DNA of 62,109 nt, from NCBI GenBank assembly GCA_964534845.1, contig CAZHPV010000010.1:1-62109 (forward strand), given 5' to 3'. Made by a program: the position numbers and the translations under genes. Below are positions 44,908 to 53,642 of the stretch, in pieces; position 1 is the first letter of the stretch; each line of letters begins with the position of its first letter. The notes below the pieces were generated by a model that was not told the origin of the DNA, ran no database searches, and was given only the letters and a program-made list of their open reading frames with translations. Source of the DNA: CALCKU01 sp964534845 (GTDB taxonomy: Bacteria; Pseudomonadota; Alphaproteobacteria; Caulobacterales; Maricaulaceae).

Positions 44908-45534
44908 TTATTGTGACACCCAGATAATACGGGCAATCCATAAAACCTCGTCTTTTTCTAATATCCTGTTTTCATAATCAGGATTAAGTGATTTGAGTTC
45001 TATGACGCGGCTTGTCATACGCCTTAATTCTTTGGCCATAACTTCCCCCACTTTTGTTTTCACGACAACTCTGTCACCGCGGCGTATATTGGCGTTAGGC
45101 GCTACGAGGACACGGTCTCCGTGGCGCAATACAGGGGACATGGAATCCCCGCTGATTTCTAGAGCATAGACGTTCTCATCTTTTACGCCCGGTACATGCA
45201 CCTCATCCCAACCCGATCCTACAGGAAAACCGGCATCATCAAAAAACCCCTCATTGCCGGCCTGTGCAAGGCCAATAACCGGGATTGAGGGGCCGCGATT
45301 TGGCGTTTTACTGGTAAATTGCGCAAAGTCCTCAAAGTTCATATCCAGAACGGTTAAGACTTTTGCCAAACTTTCCGTGGACGGCCAACGGTTTTTACCC
45401 TGAGTGGTTCGACGTTTGGATTTATTAAATGTGGTCGGGTCAAGCCCCGCCTGTTTTGCAAGACCGGACGGGGTGGTGGAATAGGCCTGAGCTAATTTAT
45501 CCAGGGCTTCCCAGATTGCATTATGTGTAAACAT
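44908..45534 (-). CDS. XRE/S24 (LexA/CI-like) transcriptional regulator
   Basis: A 208-residue protein: an N-terminal helix-turn-helix (ALDKLAQAYSTTPSGLAKQAGLDPTTFNKSKR region) and a C-terminal S24 peptidase-like domain with the Ser in ISGDSMSPVLRHGD (131) and Lys in GEVMAKEL (168). An Ala-Gly near 92-93 (LAQAGNEG) could be the self-cleavage site. It resembles the phage-repressor-like C2/PerC-type regulators of alphaproteobacteria more than true LexA, whose HTH differs. ATG 45534 has GAGGG in front; an earlier ATG at 45558 does not. The inverted repeat at 45563-45593 is a likely own operator. Confidence 0.85.
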   Translation of the reverse strand: MFTHNAIWEALDKLAQAYSTTPSGLAKQAGLDPTTFNKSKRRTTQGKNRWPSTESLAKVLTVLDMNFEDFAQFTSKTPNRGPSIPVIGLAQAGNEGFFDDAGFPVGSGWDEVHVPGVKDENVYALEISGDSMSPVLRHGDRVLVAPNANIRRGDRVVVKTKVGEVMAKELRRMTSRVIELKSLNPDYENRILEKDEVLWIARIIWVSQ

Positions 45535-45562
45535 ACTAACCCTCTTCTCAATCGTCATAGGA

Positions 45563-45593
45563 AAATATACCTATATCGTCAAGGTGTATATTT
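45563..45593. promoter_or_regulatory. Imperfect inverted repeat upstream of the S24 regulator
   Basis: AAATATACC (45563-45571) and GGTGTATATTT (45583-45593) face each other across 11 bases, 29 bases before the start of the S24 regulator. The symmetric AT-rich arms look like a repressor operator for autoregulation. Seen: the repeat. Inferred: its use. Confidence 0.45.
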
Positions 45594-45617
45594 ACATTGC
45601 CTATTTACGAACAAAAT

Positions 45618-45642
45618 AAAACCCCGACAAAGTCGGGGTTTT
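45618..45642. terminator. Rho-independent terminator after amtB
   Basis: Arms AAAACCCCGAC and GTCGGGGTTTT with a three-base loop (AAA), giving a U-run in either direction. It lies 21 bases beyond the stop of the amtB gene at 45663 on the minus strand and separates it from the S24 regulator. Confidence 0.85.
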
Positions 45643-45662
45643 CACTTCAATTTTAGTCCGAC

Positions 45663-46961
45663 CTAATTATAGGCATTTTCACCGTGAAGAGACAAATCAA
45701 GGCCTTCATTCTCGGCTTCTTGGGAAACCCGCAGTCCGAAAGCGGCCTTTAAAATACCAAGGATGACTGCAGATGCGATAGCTGTCCAAACCACAACCGC
45801 AACTGTGCCTGTTAGCTGAACGACGAAATTACCGTCGCCCGTGCCGCCAAGGGCTGTTGAAGACAGCAATGGTAGGAGTAAAATACCCAACATGCCACCC
45901 ACACCGTGAACGGCGAAAACGTCAAGGCTGTCATCTATTTTCAGTTTCACGCGTATGAGGTTAACTGCAAAATAGCAAACAATGCCGCCTGCAAGACCCA
46001 TAAGCAAGGCGCCTTGCGGACCTAAGACACCGGCAGCGGGTGTGACAGTTGCAAGCCCTGCAATGGTGCCTGTAGCTGCGCCGACAAGGGTGGGTTTGCG
46101 TCCGCCCATGCTTTCCAGCACAATCCAGCTTAATGTTGCAACGGAGGCTGCGATATGGGTAACCAGCAAGGCCATGCCTGCGCCGCCGTCCGCTGCAAGT
46201 TGCGAGCCGCCGTTAAAGCCAAACCAGCCCACCCAGAGCATTGAAGCACCGATCATGACGATACCGGGACGATGCGGTCCGGGGATGTCGTTTGGAAAGC
46301 CTTGGCGCTTGCCCAGCATGAAGACATAAACAAGGGCAGAAATACCGGCTGTCGCATGGACAACGAGTCCGCCCGCGAAATCAACAACGCCTAGTTCGGA
46401 TAACCAGCCGCCGCCCCATATCCAATGGGTAACAGGGGCGTAAACGACCAATAGCCAAAGGGCTGTAAAGAGCATGACAGGTAAGAATTTCACGCGCTCA
46501 ACAAAAGCCCCCACAATCAAGGCGGGTGTAATAACGGCAAAGGTCATTTGGAATGCCAGAAAGACACTCTCCGGAATAGTTCCGGATAGGGCGTCACGTT
46601 CAAGACCGCCTAAGAAAAGATTACCAAGTCCGCCCCAATATGGGCCGCCATCGCCAAAGGCAATTGAATAGCCAGCAATAACCCAGACGACAGACGCCAA
46701 TGCTGCAATGGCGTAGACTTTCATTAAAACAGAGAGATAGTTTTTCGCTCTGACAAGGCCGCCATAAAATAAAGCAAGGCCCGGTAAGGACATGAATAGA
46801 ACCAGAGCGGTTGCGGTTAAAATCCATGCTGTGTCACCTGAGCTGAGCGCCGCGTCTTGCGCGCTTGCGAGTTGAGGACAAGCCATAAGGCCTAACAGGG
46901 GTAAGAAACCCCTGCGCGCTGTGCGCGATTTTGATAAGTAAGATGTCAATCTTTGTGTCAT
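45663..46961 (-). CDS. amtB: Ammonium transporter (AmtB family), first copy
   Basis: A 432-residue channel with signal-like N-terminus (PLLGLMACPQLASAQ) and about eleven helices. Typical Amt features: GLALFYGGLVRAKNYLSVLM, DFAGGLVVHATAGISALV, WVGWFGFNGGSQLAADG and FAVHGVGGMLG, including the pore His pair region. ATG 46961 has GGGTGG in front; the frame extends to 47015 without support. It is followed by a strong terminator. The second copy lies upstream, but a terminator separates them, and no PII (glnK) gene is adjacent. Confidence 0.94.
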   Translation of the reverse strand: MTQRLTSYLSKSRTARRGFLPLLGLMACPQLASAQDAALSSGDTAWILTATALVLFMSLPGLALFYGGLVRAKNYLSVLMKVYAIAALASVVWVIAGYSIAFGDGGPYWGGLGNLFLGGLERDALSGTIPESVFLAFQMTFAVITPALIVGAFVERVKFLPVMLFTALWLLVVYAPVTHWIWGGGWLSELGVVDFAGGLVVHATAGISALVYVFMLGKRQGFPNDIPGPHRPGIVMIGASMLWVGWFGFNGGSQLAADGGAGMALLVTHIAASVATLSWIVLESMGGRKPTLVGAATGTIAGLATVTPAAGVLGPQGALLMGLAGGIVCYFAVNLIRVKLKIDDSLDVFAVHGVGGMLGILLLPLLSSTALGGTGDGNFVVQLTGTVAVVVWTAIASAVILGILKAAFGLRVSQEAENEGLDLSLHGENAYN

Positions 46962-47074
46962 TTTTCCACCCTTGATTAGTTTTATGACCTTGGTGGTAAC
47001 GTCAGGGCCGCCCATAAGGGGAGTCTTGTTCTAAATGTCCTGAAATTTCGATGTGCGCGCCTAATAATTAAGCT

Positions 47075-47116
47075 AAAAAACCCCGGATTCGCACATTTTG
47101 TGTGCTAGCCCGGGGG
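47075..47116 (-). terminator. Rho-independent terminator after the second amtB
   Basis: On the minus strand CCCCGG (47115-47110) and GCACA (47105-47101 region) pair with TGTGC and CCGGGG across a small internal loop, ending in six U residues (47080-47075). It lies about 90 bases beyond the amtB stop at 47208 and separates the two transporter genes. Confidence 0.8.
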
Positions 47117-47207
47117 AGATTGCGCTAAGTTGCGCGAGGGGAAATCTTACAAAGCGCGGCTGGACATAAACTATACAGCCATGCCTTAAATTTAACGATG
47201 TCCAATA

Positions 47208-48557
47208 TTAGCCTTGAACAAATTCCGGATAGGATGGGAGTCCGACTTCGTGGCTATCCAGTCCGTCGGCTTCCATCTCTTCGCTTGGACGAACACCGAT
47301 GGTGATTTTTAAGATCGTCCAGACAATAGCACTTGCGATGATTGTGAAGGCACCGATCGAGACAACACCTAAGCCCTGAACACCTAGCTGTTCAATAATC
47401 GTACGTGTTGTACCGTCTGCCTTGTCTGTTTGTGTATTAAAAGCGACAACTAATGTCCCGAAGATACCAGCGATCAAGTGAACCGGAATAGCGCCGACCA
47501 CATCGTCAATCTTTAACTTGTCTAGTAGAGGTACAGTAAAGACAACCAGAGCGCCACCTACACCACCAATAAGGATTGATGAGAGGGCACTTGGCGCCAG
47601 AGGTTCAGCTGTAATCGCCACCAAGCCTGCTAGCGCACCGTTTAGCGCGAATGTCACATCAATCTTTTTATAGATGAGTTGTGTGAGGATCACGGCAACG
47701 ACGACACCACCAGCTGCAGCCAGATTAGTGTTGGCAAAGATACGTGAAACATCAGCGGCATCAGCGATAGTTCCCATGGCAAGTTGTGAGCCACCATTAA
47801 AGCCAAACCAGCCAAGCCATAGGATGAATGTACCTAATGTTGCGAGCGGAATGTTCGACGGTAGGATGGGGTTCACTTTACCATCAGTATATTTGCCTTT
47901 CCGCGCACCGATGATGATCGCGCCTGTGAGAGCAGCCCAGCCACCGACAGAATGGACGAGTGTAGACCCGGCAAAGTCAGAGAACCCGGCTTCAGACAAC
48001 CAGCCTGCACCCCACTGCCATGAACCGGTAATCGGGTATAAGAAACCCGTCAGGATGACAACGAATATGACAAAAGGCCAGAATTTGATGCGTTCAGCCA
48101 CTGTGCCCGAGACAATAGAGGCTGTTGTGGCGCAAAACACCATTTGGAAGAACCAATCAGAGGCAACGGAGTAATCACCGCCCTCAGACGCGCCCGCGTC
48201 TGGCCAACTATAAGGTGCAAATGAGCCCATAAAGCCGCCATCAACACCCGTATACATGAGGTTATACCCGACAACCCAATACATAATACCGGCTAAAGAA
48301 TAGAGTGTAATGTTTTTCAAGCACTGCATGGAGACGTTTTTGGTTTGCACCATACCGGCCTCTAACATGGCAAAGCCTGCCGCCATCCACATAACTAAGA
48401 AACCCCCGATCAAAAACAGGAGTGTATTAAAGACGAAGGCATCATTGGCTGCATTGGCTGCGACCGTAGCCGCGAGGTCAGCGTCTTGCCCCCAGGCCAT
48501 TGCGGGTAGCATTAATCCTGCCCCCATAAGTCCTAATATGATAGTTTTTTTACGCAC
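47208..48557 (-). CDS. amtB: Ammonium transporter (AmtB family), second copy
   Basis: A 449-residue transporter with a cleavable signal (MRKKTIILGLMGAGLMLPAMAWGQ) and eleven helices. Motifs: GFAMLEAGMVQTKN, DFAGSTLVHSVGGWAALTGA, WLGWFGFNGGSQLAMG and VGAIPVHLIAGIFG. The frame opens at ATG 48593, but that has no ribosome site, whereas GTG 48557 has AAAGGA seven bases away and gives a clean signal peptide, so I use the GTG. It differs in sequence from the first copy, so it is not a recent duplicate. No glnK lies beside it. Confidence 0.92.
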   Translation of the reverse strand: MRKKTIILGLMGAGLMLPAMAWGQDADLAATVAANAANDAFVFNTLLFLIGGFLVMWMAAGFAMLEAGMVQTKNVSMQCLKNITLYSLAGIMYWVVGYNLMYTGVDGGFMGSFAPYSWPDAGASEGGDYSVASDWFFQMVFCATTASIVSGTVAERIKFWPFVIFVVILTGFLYPITGSWQWGAGWLSEAGFSDFAGSTLVHSVGGWAALTGAIIIGARKGKYTDGKVNPILPSNIPLATLGTFILWLGWFGFNGGSQLAMGTIADAADVSRIFANTNLAAAGGVVVAVILTQLIYKKIDVTFALNGALAGLVAITAEPLAPSALSSILIGGVGGALVVFTVPLLDKLKIDDVVGAIPVHLIAGIFGTLVVAFNTQTDKADGTTRTIIEQLGVQGLGVVSIGAFTIIASAIVWTILKITIGVRPSEEMEADGLDSHEVGLPSYPEFVQG

Positions 48558-48739
48558 GGATAAGTCCTTTCTCTCTCTTTTCAGATTTGCCATAGCGTTT
48601 GGGGGCGTAGATAAGGCTGCGCGAGTCGAAAGGCTTTTTAAGCGGAAATTCGAACGCGAAAGCCTTGTTTATGTGCGGTAATAAATTAACTTTGCTGGCT
48701 AATTGTGCATGGGATAAAAAAGGTGCGAAGGATTAAGAA

Positions 48740-49093
48740 ATGACGGATTCGGTTATTTATCGGCTCTTTGACCTAGAAGTCTGGGCCAAATTTGAACAAG
48801 AGGGCATTTTCCGTGGAACGGATGTCGATCTTAGAGATGGATTTATCCACTTTTCTGCACATGATCAGGTCGTCGCCACGGCGGATAAACATTATAAAGC
48901 GAATCCAGCGCTTGTTATGGCGGCTATTTCCGCCGACCAAAGTCAAGCTGAACTTAAATGGGAGGTTTCGCGCGGCGGAGCAAAATTTCCGCATTTATAT
49001 CGGGATTTGATGTTTTCAGACATTAAGGCGTATTGGGAATTGCCCGCTAATGGTCAGGGCGGATATATCTGGCCTGACGGGTTTAAAAATTAA
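48740..49093 (+). CDS. DUF952 family protein
   Basis: A 117-residue protein matching the DUF952 pattern: VIYRLFDLEVWAKFEQEGIFRGTDVDLRDGFIHFSA at the start (seen as RDGFIHFS plus YRLFDLEVW) and FPHLYRDL near residue 88. The family has unknown function and is thought to relate to the ART-like/glutathione-S-transferase-adjacent small proteins. It is divergent from amtB and 64 bases before pyrD. Confidence 0.83.
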   Translation: MTDSVIYRLFDLEVWAKFEQEGIFRGTDVDLRDGFIHFSAHDQVVATADKHYKANPALVMAAISADQSQAELKWEVSRGGAKFPHLYRDLMFSDIKAYWELPANGQGGYIWPDGFKN

Positions 49094-49157
49094 GCCGTGC
49101 CTCACCAGCCAATTCACTCTATCCTCATGACTATAAATATTTAGGACCGAAAATATT

Positions 49158-50219
49158 ATGAGCCTTTTTTATAAAACAGCGACGGCGTTTATGCGCAGCT
49201 TACCTGCGGAACCAGCACATCGGGCCACTATTAAAGCGCTGAAAATGGGTTTGGGGCCGCGTCATGACTTACATGACTTGCGGTTAAAAACTAATGTTGG
49301 TGGACTGAATTTGGACAATCCTGTGGGTCTGGCAGCGGGGTTTGATAAAAATGCAGAAGTTCCAGCCGCCATGCTAAAGGCAGGGTTCGGACATGTTGAA
49401 TGTGGTACGGTTACGCCGCGCCCGCAAAAGGGCAATCCAAAACCCCGCCTGTTCAGATTAACGCAAGACCAAGCGGTCATAAACCGTATGGGATTTAATA
49501 ATGGCGGGCTTGAGCCCTTTGCCCAACGTCTCTCGTCGCAATCAAGGCAGAGTAACCGCGGACTAATCGGGGCTAATCTGGGTGCTAACAAGGATAGTAC
49601 GGACAGAATAGAAGATTATGTTACGGGTCTGTCACGTCTTTGGGGGTTGTCTGATTATTTTACGATAAATATCAGCTCACCTAACACGCCGGGTTTGCGG
49701 GCGTTACAAGGCGCAGATGCGATGGATGAGCTATTGGGCCGTATTTCTGAAAAACGGGCTGAACTGACTGCAGATAAGCCCTCTTTTCCAATCTTTTTAA
49801 AAGTCGCTCCGGATTTGGAGGACTCCCAAATTGAACGGGTGACTGAGCAGGCCTGTCATTACGGCATGAATGCAATTATTGTTTCCAATACAACAATTGC
49901 GCGTCCAGAGAGTTTGCAAAACCCGAACAAGTCACAGGCAGGTGGTCTTTCAGGCCAGCCTTTGTTTGAACGCTCTACCGAGATATTAAAAGCCTTTGCA
50001 TCGGCTGCAAATGGTCAGATAGACTTAATAGGGGTCGGCGGAATTTCTAACGGTGCGCAGGCCTATGCTAAAATCAGGGCAGGGGCCAAGGCGGTTCAGC
50101 TTTACTCAGCGCTTGTCTATGCGGGGCCATCACTGGTCAAAGAGATTTGCGACGACATCGTCGCGCGCATGGATGCTGATGGCTTTACGTCAATTGAACA
50201 GGCCGCCGCCCTGTCATAG
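49158..50219 (+). CDS. pyrD: Dihydroorotate dehydrogenase (quinone), class 2
   Basis: A 353-residue FMN enzyme of pyrimidine synthesis. The N-terminal helical extension (MSLFYKTATAFMRSLPAEPAHRA) marks the membrane-bound, quinone-using class 2. Core motifs: NPVGLAAGFDKNAE, GFGHVECGTVTPRPQKGNPKPRLFRL, INRMGFNN, the catalytic Ser in NISSPNTPGLR, and IGVGGISNGAQAYAKIRAGA for FMN phosphate. Length is standard. Confidence 0.96.
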   Translation: MSLFYKTATAFMRSLPAEPAHRATIKALKMGLGPRHDLHDLRLKTNVGGLNLDNPVGLAAGFDKNAEVPAAMLKAGFGHVECGTVTPRPQKGNPKPRLFRLTQDQAVINRMGFNNGGLEPFAQRLSSQSRQSNRGLIGANLGANKDSTDRIEDYVTGLSRLWGLSDYFTINISSPNTPGLRALQGADAMDELLGRISEKRAELTADKPSFPIFLKVAPDLEDSQIERVTEQACHYGMNAIIVSNTTIARPESLQNPNKSQAGGLSGQPLFERSTEILKAFASAANGQIDLIGVGGISNGAQAYAKIRAGAKAVQLYSALVYAGPSLVKEICDDIVARMDADGFTSIEQAAALS

Positions 50220-50315
50220 CTTTAGAGCAAACAGACGGCGGGCTGGACTTGCTAATATTTTTTTGCCATCCTTAAAGCAAATAGGTGAAGGTTATTATCG
50301 GCCTTTTGGGAACGC

Positions 50316-51257
50316 ATGCTCCGAAGATGCAAAGACATAAAACTAGCGGCCGTGTTATTGAAAACCGGCTGTGTCTGTGTGTCTGTGATGAGCTTTAGCG
50401 TGATAGGGCTTGGCCTGTCGGGTTTTGCGCAAGCCCAAAATGCTCCGGCGAAAATTATTGACGGAGCCGCGGGCCTGTTTGATGATTTGAAATCCGTTAA
50501 ACCGGAGATTATTCCGAGCGGGCGGGTCAAACGCGTCATTAGCGGCAATAGTCTTGAGTTAGACTCAGGGCTTAAAGTGCGTCTGGCAGGTATAACCGCT
50601 CCGCGGCAAAACCGTGATAGCCTATCGCCGCGCAGCGCGAGCGATCAGTCTAGTGCAGATAGATCGCTTTTTGAGCAGGCCAGACTGGCCCTTGAAGACA
50701 GGGTGAAGGGCCGTGATATCGGGCTTGCCTATATAGGCCCGCAGCGTGACCGTTACAGCAGAGCTATTGCGCAAGTCTTTGTTCTGGACGACGGCGGCAA
50801 AAGAGAGGTTTGGCTGCAAGAGGAGATGGTTTTAGCCGGTTTTGCACGGGTTTATAGTTGGGCAGAGAGTGTGTTCAGGACCGATTATCTCTATGAAGCG
50901 GAACAAGAGGCTCGTAATGCAGGGCGCGGTATCTGGAAAGAGGGCGGGGCCTTTAAAATACGCTCACCTGACCCGAACACTTTGGCCCAGCATGTCGATA
51001 GTTTCCAGATTGTCGAAGGTATTATCATCTCCGCCGCCGATGTGCGCGGGCGTGTTTATCTGAACTTTGGTTCGGATTATAAGACGGATTTTACGGTTAC
51101 GATTGCAAAGAAACATAGAAAAAAGTTTGATGCGGCAGGGCTTGATCTCCTCTCGCTGGAAGGTGCCCGTATTCGCGTAAGGGGGTGGGTCGAGCTTTAT
51201 AATGGGCCAGTCATCTGGATAGATCATCCCGAACGTATCGAGATGTTGGACGGTTAA
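50316..51257 (+). CDS. Exported thermonuclease-like (SNase-fold) protein
   Basis: A 313-residue protein with an N-terminal signal-like stretch ending near GFAQAQ. Residues 70-210 carry the SNase pattern: GRVKRVISGNSLELDSGLKVRLAGITAPR, FEQARLALEDRVKG, DRYSRAIAQVFV and EEMVLAGFARVY, EAEQEARNAGRGIWK. The Arg residues of the active site appear kept (RLAGI, DRYSR), but the Glu of the usual D-T-P-E site reads A-P-R, so catalysis is uncertain. The C-terminal 90 residues form another small domain. It is 96 bases after pyrD. Confidence 0.78.
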   Translation: MLRRCKDIKLAAVLLKTGCVCVSVMSFSVIGLGLSGFAQAQNAPAKIIDGAAGLFDDLKSVKPEIIPSGRVKRVISGNSLELDSGLKVRLAGITAPRQNRDSLSPRSASDQSSADRSLFEQARLALEDRVKGRDIGLAYIGPQRDRYSRAIAQVFVLDDGGKREVWLQEEMVLAGFARVYSWAESVFRTDYLYEAEQEARNAGRGIWKEGGAFKIRSPDPNTLAQHVDSFQIVEGIIISAADVRGRVYLNFGSDYKTDFTVTIAKKHRKKFDAAGLDLLSLEGARIRVRGWVELYNGPVIWIDHPERIEMLDG

Positions 51258-51272
51258 TCAGACTGTCCGTGT

Positions 51273-51716
51273 CTATTCGTCTGTTTGGACGGCTACGCAA
51301 TCGATGCCTGACAGCATGTCTATCTTGCCGGATTGGCGGTGCGATATAAAACAGGTGTCACCGGATATAAACAGATCAAAGTGATGGACGGCTATATCTA
51401 GAATGCGGCCCTCTCCATTTGGTACGTCAATAGACCTTACCGGGCGCCTTGAAACGATCAGGGATGATTTTTGCGTAAAGCTCCGGCTTGCGATCGTCAC
51501 ATTTGGGCGTTCTAGGCGGGCTGCGATTATATTTGATATATCTTGGCGAATATCTGGGGTCATTGCGCTTAACAAGGCCGGTTGGTTGTTTGATAAATCA
51601 GCCTTTTGCAAGCTTTCAGAAAGGGGTTTCGGCTTGGTATCTGTGCTTGCACAGGCGTTTACCGTTAAGGCGGCCAGACCTAATAGACATTTTTGAATGA
51701 CAAAACGGAGTTTCAC
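51273..51716 (-). CDS. Hypothetical lipoprotein
   Basis: A 147-residue protein with a lipoprotein signal (CLLGLAALTVNAC, Cys at 22). The mature part has no recognised domain; it contains two further Cys (CFISHRQSG and GIDC) that may form a disulfide. The start overlaps the stop of the S41 protease gene by one base, so the two are co-translated; a role as partner or inhibitor of that protease is possible but only a guess. Confidence 0.65.
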   Translation of the reverse strand: MKLRFVIQKCLLGLAALTVNACASTDTKPKPLSESLQKADLSNNQPALLSAMTPDIRQDISNIIAARLERPNVTIASRSFTQKSSLIVSRRPVRSIDVPNGEGRILDIAVHHFDLFISGDTCFISHRQSGKIDMLSGIDCVAVQTDE

Positions 51717-53476
51717 TAGCGAGTGGGCGAGGGTGTCATTATACGGTTTTGTTCTAAAAACAAGCGCCGCTTTATATTTTCGTTTGCCAGTAAATCGCCG
51801 CGCTGATCTGTTTTTTGAGAGGAGGTTACGATTAAAGGTTTGACGTTTTTCGAGGCTTTCGCGTTTTCAGGGGTGAGCGCGGGACAGCGATCTTCCTGGC
51901 TATAGTGTAAGGCCGCAGCTAATAGGCCTTCTTCTGGGTCACCCAATTGAGCCTGAAAGTCGTCAGCGACTTCACATCCGGGGATGGTTTCTCCTATTAT
52001 AGCCTCTGTGCTATTGGCCGGCGAAAACCCGTCGGCATAATCGCCAAACCCGGCATCATTATTGCCCTGAAATTGTAGGGTGAAATATGTCTCTCCGCAA
52101 TTATCTGTTGGGATAAAGCCGTAAGGCTTTCCGCAAGTGCGGCCGCCGATCAAAATCACGTCAACCCCGATGCCGCGCAGACCATTTATAACAGCTTCAC
52201 TGGCCGAACACGTGCTGGAGGTGGACAGAATAAAAACGCGTTCCAAATCAAGCGCAGGCAGATCCACACCTTCTCTCACTGAAAATCCAAGGCTTTCGTC
52301 AAGAAAAGGTAAGGGCATAAGTTCGCGTCCCGTGATAGGATTAATAGTTGGATGCTGGGAATTCCAGACCTGCTCTTCAAAAACATGACCGTCTGTCTGC
52401 AGATCGCCAGCGATCATATAAGCCAGTTGTGAGGCGACGGCCAGTAAGCCTCCGCCATTATAGCGCATATCCAGTACGAGTTCTGTGACACCCGCTTCGC
52501 TTAATTCGGAAAAGGCTTCGAAGAGCGCTGCTTCGGATGCTAGCGGACTGAATGTGTTAAAGAGAACATAGCCGACATTATCGTCTAAAATTTCCACGCG
52601 GTTAACGGGCGAGCTTTCGATGATTTCCGCGGTTAAAGTTGCCGTTTTAGTTTCGTTCGTTTGAGCGTCTCTGACGACAAATCGATGTGATTGTCCTTCA
52701 ACGCTATCAAAAAGAGCGGCATCAATCGCGTCAATATCGTCGTCAGTAGCTCCGTTTACGATATTTGTATCATCGACTTCAAGAAAGATATCACCGCGTC
52801 GAAAGCCCGCATCTGCGGCCGGGGAGTTGGGTTCGACATATATGATACGAATTTCGCGCGGCGTAGCGCTTTCCAAAATCTGGAACTCAAAGCCAAATGA
52901 CCCTTGCCCGTCACCCGATATCACGGCTTCAAATTCATCAGTGGGTACGCTGAAATGGAACTGGTCTCTGGGTGTTCCCGAGGCCGTTGTGGCTTCTGTG
53001 CGCTGGGTTTCAAAATATTCCAGTCGATTATCGAAACCAGCCGGATCACGATCTACAATTTCGTCAAAGAAAAGATAGATATTCTGGCTCCATGATCTGA
53101 GCCAAAAATTTTCTATCAGGGTTGAGCCTTGTAAATCATCTGTTCCCGGGCGCGGGTTTTCGCATCTGTTTTCAAAATTTCGTTCATCTTCAAATATACC
53201 GGGCGTAAAAGACGGGGCGGTACTGGCGGCGCTGGTCGGCGCTGGAGTAGGGGACGGTGCTGGTGAGGGTGTTAAGCTTACATTTGTTTGGCTTTGACCA
53301 ATAACAGGGGTTCCACTCGCGCTGGAACCTCCACCACCACACGCACTGAGGAGTACTGTGCTGGCGGTCATCAGGCCCAAATAAAAGGTCTTGTTTAAGG
53401 TCTTATAAAAAGTCTGGCGAATGGGTTTTCTCGAAAAATTTAGCCCCGATTTTAAAAATTGCATACCCTTACCCAT
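51716..53476 (-). CDS. S41-family peptidase lipoprotein with PDZ domain
   Basis: A 586-residue secreted protein. Its signal ends in VLLSAC followed by GGGGSS, then a Pro/Thr/Ser-rich linker (about residues 65-90). A PDZ-like domain follows (IYVEPNSPAADAGFRRGDIFLEVDD), then the tail-specific protease domain with ELVLDMRYNGGG, the catalytic Ser in STSSTCSASEAVINGL, and a Lys in CGKPYG. It should cleave proteins from their C-termini on the cell surface or in the periplasm. AAGGGG precedes the ATG. It is followed by a coupled small lipoprotein gene. Confidence 0.88.
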   Translation of the reverse strand: MGKGMQFLKSGLNFSRKPIRQTFYKTLNKTFYLGLMTASTVLLSACGGGGSSASGTPVIGQSQTNVSLTPSPAPSPTPAPTSAASTAPSFTPGIFEDERNFENRCENPRPGTDDLQGSTLIENFWLRSWSQNIYLFFDEIVDRDPAGFDNRLEYFETQRTEATTASGTPRDQFHFSVPTDEFEAVISGDGQGSFGFEFQILESATPREIRIIYVEPNSPAADAGFRRGDIFLEVDDTNIVNGATDDDIDAIDAALFDSVEGQSHRFVVRDAQTNETKTATLTAEIIESSPVNRVEILDDNVGYVLFNTFSPLASEAALFEAFSELSEAGVTELVLDMRYNGGGLLAVASQLAYMIAGDLQTDGHVFEEQVWNSQHPTINPITGRELMPLPFLDESLGFSVREGVDLPALDLERVFILSTSSTCSASEAVINGLRGIGVDVILIGGRTCGKPYGFIPTDNCGETYFTLQFQGNNDAGFGDYADGFSPANSTEAIIGETIPGCEVADDFQAQLGDPEEGLLAAALHYSQEDRCPALTPENAKASKNVKPLIVTSSQKTDQRGDLLANENIKRRLFLEQNRIMTPSPTR

Positions 53477-53573
53477 TGCCCCTTTTCTGAAGCGATTGGA
53501 GCTATTCTGTTCAAAACGTTATGATGTTCTGCTTGCGAAAAATTCCGCAGCAGAAATCACGACAGGTAAATGC

Positions 53574-53595
53574 AAAAAAGACGCCAATTGGCGTC
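53574..53595 (-). terminator. Rho-independent terminator after carD
   Basis: GACGCC (53580-53585), loop AATT, GGCGTC (53590-53595), with six A residues at 53574-53579 that read as a U-run on the minus strand. It lies about 45 bases beyond the carD stop. Confidence 0.85.
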
Positions 53596-53642
53596 TTTGA
53601 TTAGGAAAAACTCGCTTTAGGCGAGAGACATGATAGGCCAGA

